From contig JAILZS010000024.1 of assembly GCA_023512375.1 (NCBI GenBank), forward strand, positions 1-34,404: a stretch of 34,404 nt of DNA, read 5' to 3'. The position numbers were made by a program, and so were the translations under genes. The notes under the pieces are model-generated. The model ran no database searches, was not told the DNA's origin, and was given only the letters and a program-made list of their open reading frames with translations. Positions 8,448-16,787 of this stretch are shown piece after piece (positions within the stretch are counted from its first letter, which is position 1; every line of letters starts with the position of its first letter). The stretch comes from Bacillota bacterium (GTDB lineage: Bacteria; Bacillota; Sulfobacillia; JAJZYS01; JAILZS01).

Positions 8448-11024
8448 GTGGCGGAAAGCGGGCGGACGCCCCCACCCCACCCCGCCCTGCGGCGGGACGT
8501 GCGCTGGGTGGGGGCGGTCCTGGGCGAGGTGCTCACCGAGGAGGAGGGACCCGAGCTCTTCGCCTTGGTCGAGGAGGTGCGGCGCGCGGCGCGCGCCCTA
8601 CGCCGCCACCCCGACCCGGAGGGAGGGAGGCGGCTTCTGGAGCGCCTCAGGTCTCTGGACGACCGCCGGCGCGAGGGGGTGGTACGCGCCTTCGCGCTGT
8701 ACTTCGTCCTGGTGAACACGGCGGAGCAGCTCCACCGCCTGCGACGGCGCCGCCTGCGCCGCCGCGCCCGGCCCCAGCCCCACTCCCCCCACGCCCTCGC
8801 CCGGCGCCTGGCGGAGGCGGGCGCCGACCCCGCGGCGGTGCGCCGGGCGTGGGAGGTGGACGTGGAGGTGGTGCTCACCGCCCACCCCACGGAAGCCAAG
8901 CGGCGTACGGTCCTCTCCGCCCAGCGCCGGTTGGCCGCCGACCTGAGCGCCGCCACCGCGGCCGCACGCCCGGCGTGGGAGCGCCGGCGCGCACGCTTGC
9001 GCCTCAAGGAAACGGTGCGCGCCCTGTGGCACACGCGCGAGGTGCGGACGGCGGCGCCCACCGTCCTGGACGAGGTGGAGCAGGCCGTCGCCTACCTGGA
9101 GGGGACGCTGGCCGCGGCCGTGCCGCGCCTGGCCGAGGCCTGGGCGGACGCCATGGCCTTCCTCGCGCCGGAGGCGGGCGCACGCCTGGGCGCCGTCGGC
9201 CCTCATCTGCGTCTGGCCAGCTGGGCGGGGGGTGATCGGGACGGCCATCCCGCCGTCACGTCCGAGATCACCGAGCAGGCGCTCGAGCGCATGGCGCGGG
9301 CGGCGCGCCGCCTGTACCGGCGCCGCCTCTTGGCCGTGCTCCCGGCCCTGGCTTGGCGCGACGAGGACCTCCCGCCCCAGGTGCGCGCCGCCCTGGCGGC
9401 GCAGATCCGGGGTCCGGTGCGCCATCCGGGGGAGAGCGTGCGGCAGCGGGCGTGGGAGATCGCCCGCCGCCTGCGCTTCGCCCCGGAGGCGGGGGGATAC
9501 GGGCGGCGGGAGGATCTCCTCGCCGACCTGGAGCGGGTGCGCAGTGCCCTCGACCCCGCCGGCCGGCGTGCGCTCGTCGACCTCGACCGCCTGCTCGTGC
9601 TCGTGCGGGCCATGGGCCTCACCCTCGCCTCCCTCGACGTGCGCGAGCACGCCGGCCGCGTGCGCGAGGCGGTCGGGACGCCGGACGGGGGCGAAGTGGG
9701 GGCCACCTGGCGCGCCATACGCCGCCTGCAAGACCGCTACGGCGCCGACGCGGCATCGCGCTACATCGTCTCCATGGCCGAGGGCCCGGACGACCTGATG
9801 GCCGCCCTGGAGCTCGCCCGCCGGGCCGGCCTCGCGGGACGCGTCGACCTCGTGCCCCTGTTCGAAACGCTCGCCGCCCTGCGCTCCGCACCCGAGGTCA
9901 TGCGCCGGCTGTGGCGCGACGAGGGCTACCGGCGGCACCTGGAGGGGCGCGGCGGCCGGCAGGAGGTCATGCTCGGCTACTCCGACTCGACCAAGGACGG
10001 CGGCTACCTCGCCGCCGCGTGGGCCCTGTACCGCGCCCAAGAGGAACTCATGGCGGCGGGGCGGGAGGCGGGCGTGACGGTGCGCTTCTTCCACGGCCGG
10101 GGCGGCGCCCTGGGGCGGGGCGGCGGCCCGACGGCGCGGGCGGTGGAGGCGCTGCCGGCAGGGAGCGCCGCGGGCGGGATCCGGGTGACCGTGCAAGGGG
10201 AGGCCCTGGGAGAGCAGTTCCTACTCCCCGGTCTGGCGGAGCGAAGCTTGGAGCAGCTGGTGGCGGCGACGGCGGCCAGCCTCGTCCCGTCCCTGTCGGC
10301 GCATGCGCCGGGACTTGAGGAGCGCGCCCTGGCCCAAACCCTGGCGGATTGGAGCGAGGCGCGCTACCGCGACCTGGTCGAGGGCGAGCCGGCCCTCGTG
10401 GCCTACCTGGCGGCCGCCACGCCCCTGGAGGAGATCGGCCGCATGCATCTCGGCAGCCGCCCGGCGCGGCGCGCCCCCACGCGCTCGCTCGCGGACCTCC
10501 GGGCCATCCCCTGGGTGTTCGCCTGGACCCAGAGCCGCTGCCTCATGCCGGCGTGGTACGGCGCGGGCTGGGCGTGGGAGCGGTACGTGCACGAGGAGGG
10601 GGAGGCGGGGCTCGAGCGGCTTCGCGCCTTGTTTTCGCGTTGGCCGTGGTTTCGCGCCACCGTGGACAACCTCGAGATGGCCCTGGCCAAGACGGACATG
10701 GCCATCCACCGCCTGTACGCCGACCTCGTGCCCGACCGCGATGCGGCCGAACGCATCTACGGCCTTCTGGAGGAAGAGTACCGGCGCACCGTCGCCCTCG
10801 TCCTGGAGATCACGGGCGATCGCGTCCTCTTGGAGCGCGAGCCGGCGCTGCGCGCCTCCATCGCCTTGCGCAACCCCTACGTCGATCCCCTCCACTACCT
10901 GCAGGCGGTGGCGCTGTCGGAGCTCGCCCGCACGCCTGCCGACGATGCGCGCGCGGCGGCGCTGCGCCGCCTGGTGCACCTGTGCGCGAACGGCATCTCC
11001 CATGGCCTGCGCAACACGGGCTGA
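8448..11024 (+). CDS. ppc: phosphoenolpyruvate carboxylase
   Basis: PEP carboxylase adds bicarbonate to phosphoenolpyruvate to make oxaloacetate, replenishing the citric acid cycle. The 858-residue length is close to the usual bacterial size (about 880). Diagnostic motifs are VLTAHPTEAKRRT with catalytic His146, MLGYSDSTKDGGYLAAAW (from residue 508), the mobile-loop FHGRGGALGRGGGP (His549, Arg551), QGEALGEQF, and the C-terminal LRNTG that ends almost all family members. The GTG start has a GGGGGGAGG ribosome binding site five bases upstream. An arginine-rich stretch (RLRRRRLRRRAR, near residue 97) precedes the catalytic part and is unusually basic. It sits in a run of plus-strand genes after the M20 peptidase. 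The malic enzyme at 18052-19473 supplies the opposing C4-to-C3 reaction. Confidence 0.96.
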   Translation: MAESGRTPPPHPALRRDVRWVGAVLGEVLTEEEGPELFALVEEVRRAARALRRHPDPEGGRRLLERLRSLDDRRREGVVRAFALYFVLVNTAEQLHRLRRRRLRRRARPQPHSPHALARRLAEAGADPAAVRRAWEVDVEVVLTAHPTEAKRRTVLSAQRRLAADLSAATAAARPAWERRRARLRLKETVRALWHTREVRTAAPTVLDEVEQAVAYLEGTLAAAVPRLAEAWADAMAFLAPEAGARLGAVGPHLRLASWAGGDRDGHPAVTSEITEQALERMARAARRLYRRRLLAVLPALAWRDEDLPPQVRAALAAQIRGPVRHPGESVRQRAWEIARRLRFAPEAGGYGRREDLLADLERVRSALDPAGRRALVDLDRLLVLVRAMGLTLASLDVREHAGRVREAVGTPDGGEVGATWRAIRRLQDRYGADAASRYIVSMAEGPDDLMAALELARRAGLAGRVDLVPLFETLAALRSAPEVMRRLWRDEGYRRHLEGRGGRQEVMLGYSDSTKDGGYLAAAWALYRAQEELMAAGREAGVTVRFFHGRGGALGRGGGPTARAVEALPAGSAAGGIRVTVQGEALGEQFLLPGLAERSLEQLVAATAASLVPSLSAHAPGLEERALAQTLADWSEARYRDLVEGEPALVAYLAAATPLEEIGRMHLGSRPARRAPTRSLADLRAIPWVFAWTQSRCLMPAWYGAGWAWERYVHEEGEAGLERLRALFSRWPWFRATVDNLEMALAKTDMAIHRLYADLVPDRDAAERIYGLLEEEYRRTVALVLEITGDRVLLEREPALRASIALRNPYVDPLHYLQAVALSELARTPADDARAAALRRLVHLCANGISHGLRNTG

Positions 11025-11097
11025 GCTCGGCGGCGGGGCTTCACCAGGACGCGGTGCGGCAGGCGGCGAACCAAGGACCCGAACGGGAGGTGGGGCG

Positions 11098-11961
11098 ATG
11101 GCGAACTGGCCCGACGGCAGGCGGGTCGCGGTCTGCCTGAGCTGGGACGTGGACGGGGAGTCGGCGCAGTACGTGCGCTTCCCGGACCGGGCGCGCCGGC
11201 AGCTGAGCGAACTCCACCAGCGCCTGTACGGCCCGCAGGTCGGGGTGTGGAAGGTGCTCGACCTGCTCGACCGCTACGGCCTTCCGGCCACCTTCTACAT
11301 CCCCGCCTACACCGCGCGCATGCACCCCGAGGTGGTGCGCGCGGTCGTGCGCGCCGGCCACCCCCTGGGCCTGCACGGCTACATGCACGAGACGCTCGAC
11401 ACCCTCACCCCCGAGGAGGAGGAGCGCGTCCTCGTGCGCTCCCAGGAGGTGCTGGGAGACCTGGCGGGCTACCGGCCCACCCTGTACCGCTCCCCGAGCT
11501 GGGAACTCAACCGCCACACCCCCGAGCTGCTCGTGCGCCACGGCGTACGCTCCGACTCGAGCCTCATGGACGACGAGCGCCCCTACCTCCTTGAGACGCC
11601 GGCGGGGCCGCTGGTGGAGATCCCGATCCAGTGGCTCCTGGACGACGCCGAGCACTGGAACCACACGCGCGCCAACCGCGACAAGGCCATCGCGGACCCC
11701 GACGCCGTCTTCCGCCTTTGGGCGGGCGAGTTCGAAGGCTACCACCAGGCGGGCGGCTGCTACGTGCTCACCCTGCATCCGTTCATCAGCGGCCGATGGG
11801 TGTACATGCAGACGTTGGAGCGCCTCGTGCGCCACATCCTGGGCTTTCCGGGGGTGTGGTGGACGACCCTGGAGGAGGTCACCGCCTGGGCCGAGCGGCA
11901 GTCGGACCTCCCCCGCCGCGCCTCGCCGCCGCCCGAGCCCGTGGGGGGCATCCGGCCCTAG
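11098..11961 (+). CDS. polysaccharide deacetylase (NodB fold, HpPgdA/PuuE-like)
   Basis: The 287-residue product carries the NodB homology fold. SWDVDGES (Asp17, Asp19) supplies the catalytic and metal aspartates, and LHGYMHET (His93, His97) gives the H-x3-H metal pair. RSPSWELN and LTLHPFISGRW are later loop motifs. The WDVDGE form and the overall length resemble the HpPgdA/PuuE subgroup, which includes peptidoglycan deacetylase-like and allantoinase-like proteins rather than chitin deacetylases. No signal peptide is present, so a cytoplasmic small-molecule amide or imide substrate is possible. The ATG is preceded by GGGAGG with seven bases spacing. The gene lies 73 bases after ppc. The exact substrate cannot be inferred. 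Confidence 0.85.
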   Translation: MANWPDGRRVAVCLSWDVDGESAQYVRFPDRARRQLSELHQRLYGPQVGVWKVLDLLDRYGLPATFYIPAYTARMHPEVVRAVVRAGHPLGLHGYMHETLDTLTPEEEERVLVRSQEVLGDLAGYRPTLYRSPSWELNRHTPELLVRHGVRSDSSLMDDERPYLLETPAGPLVEIPIQWLLDDAEHWNHTRANRDKAIADPDAVFRLWAGEFEGYHQAGGCYVLTLHPFISGRWVYMQTLERLVRHILGFPGVWWTTLEEVTAWAERQSDLPRRASPPPEPVGGIRP

Positions 11962-11969
11962 GCCGCTAC

Positions 11970-11989
11970 CCGCCGCGCCCGGGCGGCGG
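11970..11989 (+). terminator. GC-rich hairpin after the deacetylase gene
   Basis: CCGCCGC and GCGGCGG form a seven-bp stem around a six-base loop, nine bases after the deacetylase stop and directly before the liv promoter -35. There is no T-tract, so it may be a weak or factor-dependent terminator. Confidence 0.35.
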
Positions 11990-12019
11990 TTGACGGAACG
12001 ATGCGCCCTACCGTATCCT
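11990..12019 (+). promoter_or_regulatory. sigma-A-like promoter for the liv operon
   Basis: TTGACG (11990-11995) is separated by 18 bases from TATCCT (12014-12019), a close match to the housekeeping consensus in otherwise GC-rich DNA. It would give a leader of roughly 105 bases before livH. No close ribosome binding site precedes the livH ATG; the nearest purine-rich run (GGGGGG) is about 25 bases upstream. Confidence 0.55.
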
Positions 12020-12131
12020 GCGCCTTACATCCCGCCCCCCGCCTCGCCGCGGTGGGGCGTCCCGACGGATCCGGCCACCGGCCACCCGTCTGCTTGCGCC
12101 CGAATGGGGGGAACGCCGCCCGGCGACCGGC

Positions 12132-13013
12132 ATGATCGCCCTGCAAATCCTCGTCTACGGCCTGGTCACCGGCGCCAACTACGCCCTCGTGGCCGTCGGC
12201 TACACGCTCGTCTACGGCATCCTCAAGTTCATCAACTTCACCCACGGCGACGTGGCCATGGTCGGCTCCTTCCTCGCCCTCACGGCCATCGGTGCCATGG
12301 GGCTGGGCCTGCCCGCCGCCGTAGGCGTCGCGGTGGTGGGCTGCGCCATCCTGGGCATGGCGATCGAACGCGTCGCCTACCGCCCATTGCGCCGCGCCGG
12401 CCGCCTCACGCCACTTCTCACGGCCATCGGCGTGAGCCTTCTGCTCGAGAACCTGGTGCAGCTGGTGTTCGGCGCCGCCATCCGCACCTTCTCGCCACCG
12501 CCCTACCTGGCGGGGACGGTGGTGGTGGCGGGCGCCTACGTGACCGGGGTGCAGATCGCCATCTTCGCCGCCACGGCCGTGGCGGTGGCCGTCCTTGCTT
12601 GGCTCATCGGCCGCACCGCCCTGGGACGCCAGATCCGGGCGACGGCGGACAACTTCGACCTGGCGGTGGCCATGGGCGTGCCCACGGACCGCGCCATCCT
12701 GGCCGTCTTCGCCCTCGGCTCCGCCCTCGCCGGGCTGGCGGGGGTGCTGTTCGGCATGGAGACCACCGTGACGCCCACCATGGGCATCTCCCTCGGCATC
12801 TCCGCCTTCGCGGCCGTCGTCCTGGGCGGCATCGGCAGCGTGCCCGGGGCGGTGGTCGGGGCGCTCGTGCTCGGGGTGGCGGAGAACGTAGGCGCCTGGT
12901 TTTTGGGCGGGAGCTGGAGCGACGGCATCGGCGTCCTCGTCCTCGCCCTCACCCTCCTGGTACGGCCCGAAGGCCTCCTGGGGCGGCGCGACCCGGGGGC
13001 GGTGAAGCTGTGA
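12132..13013 (+). CDS. livH: branched-chain amino acid ABC transporter permease LivH
   Basis: One of two membrane subunits of a hydrophobic amino-acid uptake (HAAT) ABC importer. The 293-residue product is almost entirely hydrophobic, with about eight membrane segments. It has the LivH signatures: the N-terminal GLVTGANYALVAVGYTLVYG followed by FINFTHGD, and RATADNFDLAVAMGVPTDR, the cytoplasmic loop that contacts the ATPases, then the SALAGLAGVLFG and GIGSVPGAVVGALVLG segments. It is the first gene of a five-gene operon and overlaps livM by four bases (GTGA). The true ligand (Leu/Ile/Val, another amino acid, an amide or urea) cannot be fixed from the permease. Confidence 0.95.
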   Translation: MIALQILVYGLVTGANYALVAVGYTLVYGILKFINFTHGDVAMVGSFLALTAIGAMGLGLPAAVGVAVVGCAILGMAIERVAYRPLRRAGRLTPLLTAIGVSLLLENLVQLVFGAAIRTFSPPPYLAGTVVVAGAYVTGVQIAIFAATAVAVAVLAWLIGRTALGRQIRATADNFDLAVAMGVPTDRAILAVFALGSALAGLAGVLFGMETTVTPTMGISLGISAFAAVVLGGIGSVPGAVVGALVLGVAENVGAWFLGGSWSDGIGVLVLALTLLVRPEGLLGRRDPGAVKL

Positions 13014-13921
13014 TCGCCGACGCCGTGGTCCTCATGTCCGTCTACGCCATCCTCACCCTGGCGCTCAACCTCAGCCTCGGCATGGCCGGGCTGTTCAACC
13101 TGGGACTGGCCGGCTTCTTCGCCATCGGCGCCTACGGCACCGGTCTCCTCGCCATCGCCGGCTGGCCCTTCCCCGCCGTGCTGGCCGCCGACCTCGTCCT
13201 GGGGGCGGCAGCGGGCCTTCTGTTGGCCTTCCCCAGCCTGCGCCTGAGGGGCGACTACCTGGCCATCGTCGCCCTCGGCTTCGGGCAGCTGACGGAGACC
13301 GTGCTCAACAGCTGGGACGGCCTCACCGGCGGCGCCAACGGCCTCGACAACATCCCCGCCCCCGGCGCCTTCGCCCACGTCTCCGGGCCGGTGGGGGCGG
13401 CCGTCTTCGCCCTCGCCCTTTTGGCCGTGGCCGTGGCCGTCACCGAGGGCCTGCGGCGATCGCCGTACGGCCAGCTCCTGGGCGCGGTGCGGGACGACGA
13501 GGTGCTGGTGCAGGCCCTGGGCAAGTCGCCGCACACCGCCAAGGTGACGGCGCTCATGCTCTCGGGCGCCCTATCCGCCCTCGGAGGGGCGGCCTACGCC
13601 TACGCCATCTCCTACGTCGACCCCGGCCTGGCCGACTTCCAGACCAGCGTCTACGTCTTCCTCGCCCTCCTGTTCGGAGGCATGGGCTCCACCTGGGGAA
13701 GCGTCGTAGGGGGGGCGGGCTTGGTGGCGGTGATGGAGGCCCTGCAGCTGGTGAACCTTCCCACGTCCGTCACCGGCCCGGCCCAGGAGGCGTTCTTCGC
13801 CCTCAGCCTCATCCTCCTCACGCTGTGGCGGCCCCAGGGGGTGGTGGCGCCGGCCGGCGCGGGACGGCGCGCTGGCGCCGCCCTGCCTGCGACGGCGGCG
13901 GAGGTGGCCGAGGATGCTTGA
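13010..13921 (+). CDS. livM: branched-chain amino acid ABC transporter permease LivM
   Basis: The second permease of the importer, 303 residues, with about eight to ten membrane segments. It begins at a GTG overlapping the livH stop. Typical LivM sequence follows: YAILTLALNLSLGMAGLFNLG, LRLRGDYLAIVALGFGQL, NGLDNIP (the conserved TGG.NGL region), and the ATPase-contact loop RRSPYGQLLGAVRDDEVLVQALG. FGGMGSTWGSVVGG is the late glycine-rich motif. The Ala/Arg-rich C-terminal tail after WRPQGVV is short and probably cytoplasmic. It overlaps livG by eight bases, in the sequence ATGCTTGA, so translation is likely coupled. Confidence 0.95.
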   Translation: MIADAVVLMSVYAILTLALNLSLGMAGLFNLGLAGFFAIGAYGTGLLAIAGWPFPAVLAADLVLGAAAGLLLAFPSLRLRGDYLAIVALGFGQLTETVLNSWDGLTGGANGLDNIPAPGAFAHVSGPVGAAVFALALLAVAVAVTEGLRRSPYGQLLGAVRDDEVLVQALGKSPHTAKVTALMLSGALSALGGAAYAYAISYVDPGLADFQTSVYVFLALLFGGMGSTWGSVVGGAGLVAVMEALQLVNLPTSVTGPAQEAFFALSLILLTLWRPQGVVAPAGAGRRAGAALPATAAEVAEDA

Positions 13922-14678
13922 GGTGCGCGGCGTGGTCAAGCGCTTCGGAGGGGTCGAGGCGCTGGGCGGCGTCGACCTCGACCTTCCCGAGCGCGGCGTG
14001 CACGGCATCATCGGCCCCAACGGCAGCGGCAAGTCCACGCTGTTCAACGTCATCTCCGGTTTCTACCCGCCCGACGCGGGCGAAGTGCGCCTGGATGGGC
14101 GGACCCTCACGGGGCTTGCGCCCCACCGGGTGGCGCAGGCCGGGGTGGTGCGCACCTTCCAGCTCAGCCGGGCCTTCTCCGGCCTCACGGTGCGGGAGAA
14201 CCTCCTGGCCGCCGCTCCGGATCGCCTGGGCGAGCGCCCCCTCGCCGCCCTGTTCGCCCGCCCCGCCTGGCGGCGGCAGGAGCGCGCCCTGGCCGAGGAG
14301 GCGGACGCGGTGCTCGAGCGGCTCGGCATCGCCCACCAGGCCGACGTGCCGGCGGGGCGCCTTTCCTACGGCCAGTCGCGCCTTCTGGAGCTGGGCCGCG
14401 CCCTCATGGCCCGGCCGCGCGTCCTCCTCCTGGACGAGCCCACCGCCGGCGTCCACCCCAACCTCGTCGTCCGCCTGGCGGAGCTCGTGCGCGCCATCGC
14501 AGCGGAGGGTCGGCTCGTGGTGGTGATCGAGCACAACATGCCCTTCGTCATGGGGCTGTGCGAGCGGGTGACGGTGATGGACGGCGGCCGCGTCCTCACC
14601 TCCGGCACGCCCGCGCAGGTGCGCGCCGACGAGCGCGTCCTCGACGCCTACCTGGGGGAGGAGCCCGCCCATGCTTGA
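13914..14678 (+). CDS. livG: branched-chain amino acid ABC transporter ATP-binding protein LivG
   Basis: One of the two cytoplasmic ATPases that power the importer, 254 residues. Walker A is GPNGSGKST, the Q-loop lies in VRTFQLSRAF, the signature is LSYGQSR, Walker B is VLLLDEP, and the switch histidine is in IEHNM. The insertion after the Q-loop (LLAAAPDRLGERPLAALFARPAW) is the LivG-type extension missing from LivF. In the switch region the residues after LDEP read TAGVHPN, where most LivG proteins have TAGLNP. It overlaps livM and livF by eight bases each. Confidence 0.95.
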   Translation: MLEVRGVVKRFGGVEALGGVDLDLPERGVHGIIGPNGSGKSTLFNVISGFYPPDAGEVRLDGRTLTGLAPHRVAQAGVVRTFQLSRAFSGLTVRENLLAAAPDRLGERPLAALFARPAWRRQERALAEEADAVLERLGIAHQADVPAGRLSYGQSRLLELGRALMARPRVLLLDEPTAGVHPNLVVRLAELVRAIAAEGRLVVVIEHNMPFVMGLCERVTVMDGGRVLTSGTPAQVRADERVLDAYLGEEPAHA

Positions 14679-15384
14679 GCTCCGGGGGGTGGCGGGGGGG
14701 TACGGCGGCCCCCAGGTGCTGCGCGGCGTGACCCTGCGCGTGGCGGCGGGGGAGTTCGTAGCCCTCATCGGACCCAACGGGGCCGGCAAGTCCACCGTCC
14801 TCAAGGCGGTGGCGGGCGTCCTGCCGCGCGTGGAGGGCGAGATCGCACTCGAGGGACGGCCGGTGCAGGGCCTTTCCCCCCGCGCCCTGTTGGCTCTGGG
14901 CGTGGTCTACCTGCCGCAGGGGCGCAACGTCTTCCCCTCCCTCACGGTGCTCGAGCACCTGGAACTCATGCGCGACCTGGCGCCCCACGCCCTCTCGCCG
15001 GAGGCGGTGTTGGAGCGCTTCCCCGCCCTCCGGCCGCTCCTGGGTCGGCGCGCCGGGCTGCTCTCCGGCGGCCAGCAGCAGCTCCTCTGCCTCGCCCGCG
15101 CCGCCCTCGCCTCGCCCCGCCTCCTGCTCGTGGACGAGCCCTCCCTCGGCCTGGCGCCGCGGGTGGTGGAGGATGTGTTCGCCGCCCTCGCCGACCTGCG
15201 CGGAAGGGGGGTGAGCATCCTCCTCGTGGAGCAGAACGCCCGCCGCGCCCTGGCCGCGGCGGACCGCGCCTACGTGCTCGAGCTCGGCCGCACCCGCCTC
15301 GAGGGGCGGGGGCGGGAGCTCCTCGAGGACCCGAGGGTGGCCCAGCTCTACCTCGGGGCCCCCGTCTCCGCGTCGGCGCCATAG
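14671..15384 (+). CDS. livF: branched-chain amino acid ABC transporter ATP-binding protein LivF
   Basis: The second ATPase of the importer, 237 residues, typical length for LivF. Motifs: Walker A GPNGAGKST, Q-loop YLPQGRNVFPSLTV (the LivF-type PxGRxxFPxLTV), signature LSGGQQQ, Walker B LLLVDEPS with GLAPRVV, and switch VEQNARRAL. It starts within the end of livG through the same ATGCTTGA overlap used between livM and livG, so the two ATPases are probably made in equal amounts. A 90-base gap without a clear promoter separates it from livJ. Confidence 0.95.
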   Translation: MLELRGVAGGYGGPQVLRGVTLRVAAGEFVALIGPNGAGKSTVLKAVAGVLPRVEGEIALEGRPVQGLSPRALLALGVVYLPQGRNVFPSLTVLEHLELMRDLAPHALSPEAVLERFPALRPLLGRRAGLLSGGQQQLLCLARAALASPRLLLVDEPSLGLAPRVVEDVFAALADLRGRGVSILLVEQNARRALAAADRAYVLELGRTRLEGRGRELLEDPRVAQLYLGAPVSASAP

Positions 15385-15474
15385 CCGAGGGCCAGGGACG
15401 GCGAGGCGCCGGACAGCATCCAGGACGACCCAAAGTCGCGACAGCACAGGCACGGAAGGGAGCGTGGGAGGAAG

Positions 15475-16599
15475 ATGCGTGGCGCAAAGGGCATCGCCGC
15501 CTCGGCCGCGGCGCTGGGGGTGTTCCTGGCGGCGACCGCCGGGGCGGGAGCGGCGGCGGGCAAGACGCCGTACGTCGTCGGGTTCATCAACCACCTGACC
15601 GGCCCGGCGGCGGTGTACGGCCAGAGCATGATGAAAGGCACCGAGCTCGCCGTGGCCCAGATCAACGCCCGGGGCGGGATCGACGGCCACCCCCTGAAGG
15701 TGATCTACAAGGACGACCAGCTCAACCCCAGTCTGGCCGTAAGCGCCTTCAACACCCTGGTGGGCGTGGACCACGTGCCCGTGGTCATGGGGTCGGGCAG
15801 CAGCACCGTCACCCTCGCCCTCGTACCGTTGGCCACGCGCACCCACACGGTGCTCATCTCGTCCATCTCCACGTCGCCCCTGCTGGCGGGCTCCTCGCCG
15901 TGGTTCTTCGGCGTCATGGCAGACGACAACGCCCAAGGGGCGGAGTGGGTGAAGGTGGCCAAGGCCCTGCACGTCACCCGCGCCGCCGTCATGTACATCA
16001 ACAACGATTACGGCGTCGGCGTCATGAAGGTGTTCGACAAGGACTTCGCCGCCGCCGGCGGCAAAGTGCTCGTCAACCAGTCGTTCCCCCAGGGCGGCAC
16101 GGACTTTCGCACCGACATCCTCAAGGTGGAGGCGTCGGGGGCGAAGACCGTGTTCATCGTCGGCCACGTACAGGAGGCGGGAACGCTCCTGGCCCAGGCG
16201 GGCCAGATGGGCTTCCACCCGCAGTGGGTGGGCGATACGGCTCTCAACGCGCCGCAGTTCGTGCAGCTGGCGGGGGCCGAGGCCAACGGCATGATCCTCC
16301 TGTCGGCCGGTAACCACTTCACCGCCGCCTACCGCCGTTTCAGCGCCGCCTTCACGGCCCGCTTCCACGAGGCTCCCACGATCTGGTCCGACTTCGCCTA
16401 CGACACCACCAACCTGGTGGCGCGCGCCATCGCCCGCGGCGGCTACGACGCCGCCGGCATCCGGGCCGCCCTGGCCGCCACCCGGGGTTACGTGGGCGCC
16501 TCCGGGGTGAAGACGTTCCAGCGCGACGGCTTCACGGCCGGGAACTTCGACTGGTACCGGGTGCGAAACGGCCAGATCGTCTTCTGGCACGCCGGATAG
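15475..16599 (+). CDS. livJ: branched-chain amino acid-type ABC transporter substrate-binding protein
   Basis: The extracellular binding protein of the importer, 374 residues, family Peripla_BP_6. The N-terminus is a Sec signal: basic MRGAKG, a hydrophobic Ala/Gly-rich core, then AGAAAG as a possible cleavage region. The mature part starts VGFINHLTGPAAVYG, the usual first strand and ligand-contacting loop. ARGGIDG, SSISTSPLL, and NNDYGVGVMKVF are further family features. Unlike most Gram-positive binding proteins it has no lipobox cysteine, so how it stays near the permease is unclear. GGGAGGAAG lies immediately before the ATG. Last gene of the operon, followed by a strong hairpin. Ligand not determined; LivJ is used as the family name. 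Confidence 0.92.
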   Translation: MRGAKGIAASAAALGVFLAATAGAGAAAGKTPYVVGFINHLTGPAAVYGQSMMKGTELAVAQINARGGIDGHPLKVIYKDDQLNPSLAVSAFNTLVGVDHVPVVMGSGSSTVTLALVPLATRTHTVLISSISTSPLLAGSSPWFFGVMADDNAQGAEWVKVAKALHVTRAAVMYINNDYGVGVMKVFDKDFAAAGGKVLVNQSFPQGGTDFRTDILKVEASGAKTVFIVGHVQEAGTLLAQAGQMGFHPQWVGDTALNAPQFVQLAGAEANGMILLSAGNHFTAAYRRFSAAFTARFHEAPTIWSDFAYDTTNLVARAIARGGYDAAGIRAALAATRGYVGASGVKTFQRDGFTAGNFDWYRVRNGQIVFWHAG

Positions 16600-16611
16600 G
16601 CCCAACGCCTT

Positions 16612-16643
16612 GCGGCGCCCGCGGCACCAGCCGCGGGCGCCGC
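16612..16643 (+). terminator. 14-bp perfect hairpin after livJ
   Basis: GCGGCGCCCGCGGC (16612-16625) pairs perfectly with 16630-16643 around the loop ACCA, 12 bases after the livJ stop. No T-tract follows, which is common in very GC-rich genomes. It most likely ends the liv transcript. Confidence 0.65.
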
Positions 16644-16787
16644 CGCGTGCCGCGGTGGTCGCGGAACCGCCCCGGCCAGCCTCCTGTGGCGCCGGTTGGG
16701 GGAGCAAAACGGCTACCATGGGGGTGGAGCACCGACGATCCCGGGCGCCCGGCCGGCGGGCGCCCGCTGCGGGAGGCATCGCCGCCG

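Noticed and set aside
11591-13010. N-terminal extension of the livM frame through livH and the deacetylase end
   Set aside because: It overlaps verified genes in another frame and is arginine/proline-rich; livM starts naturally at the GTG overlapping the livH stop.
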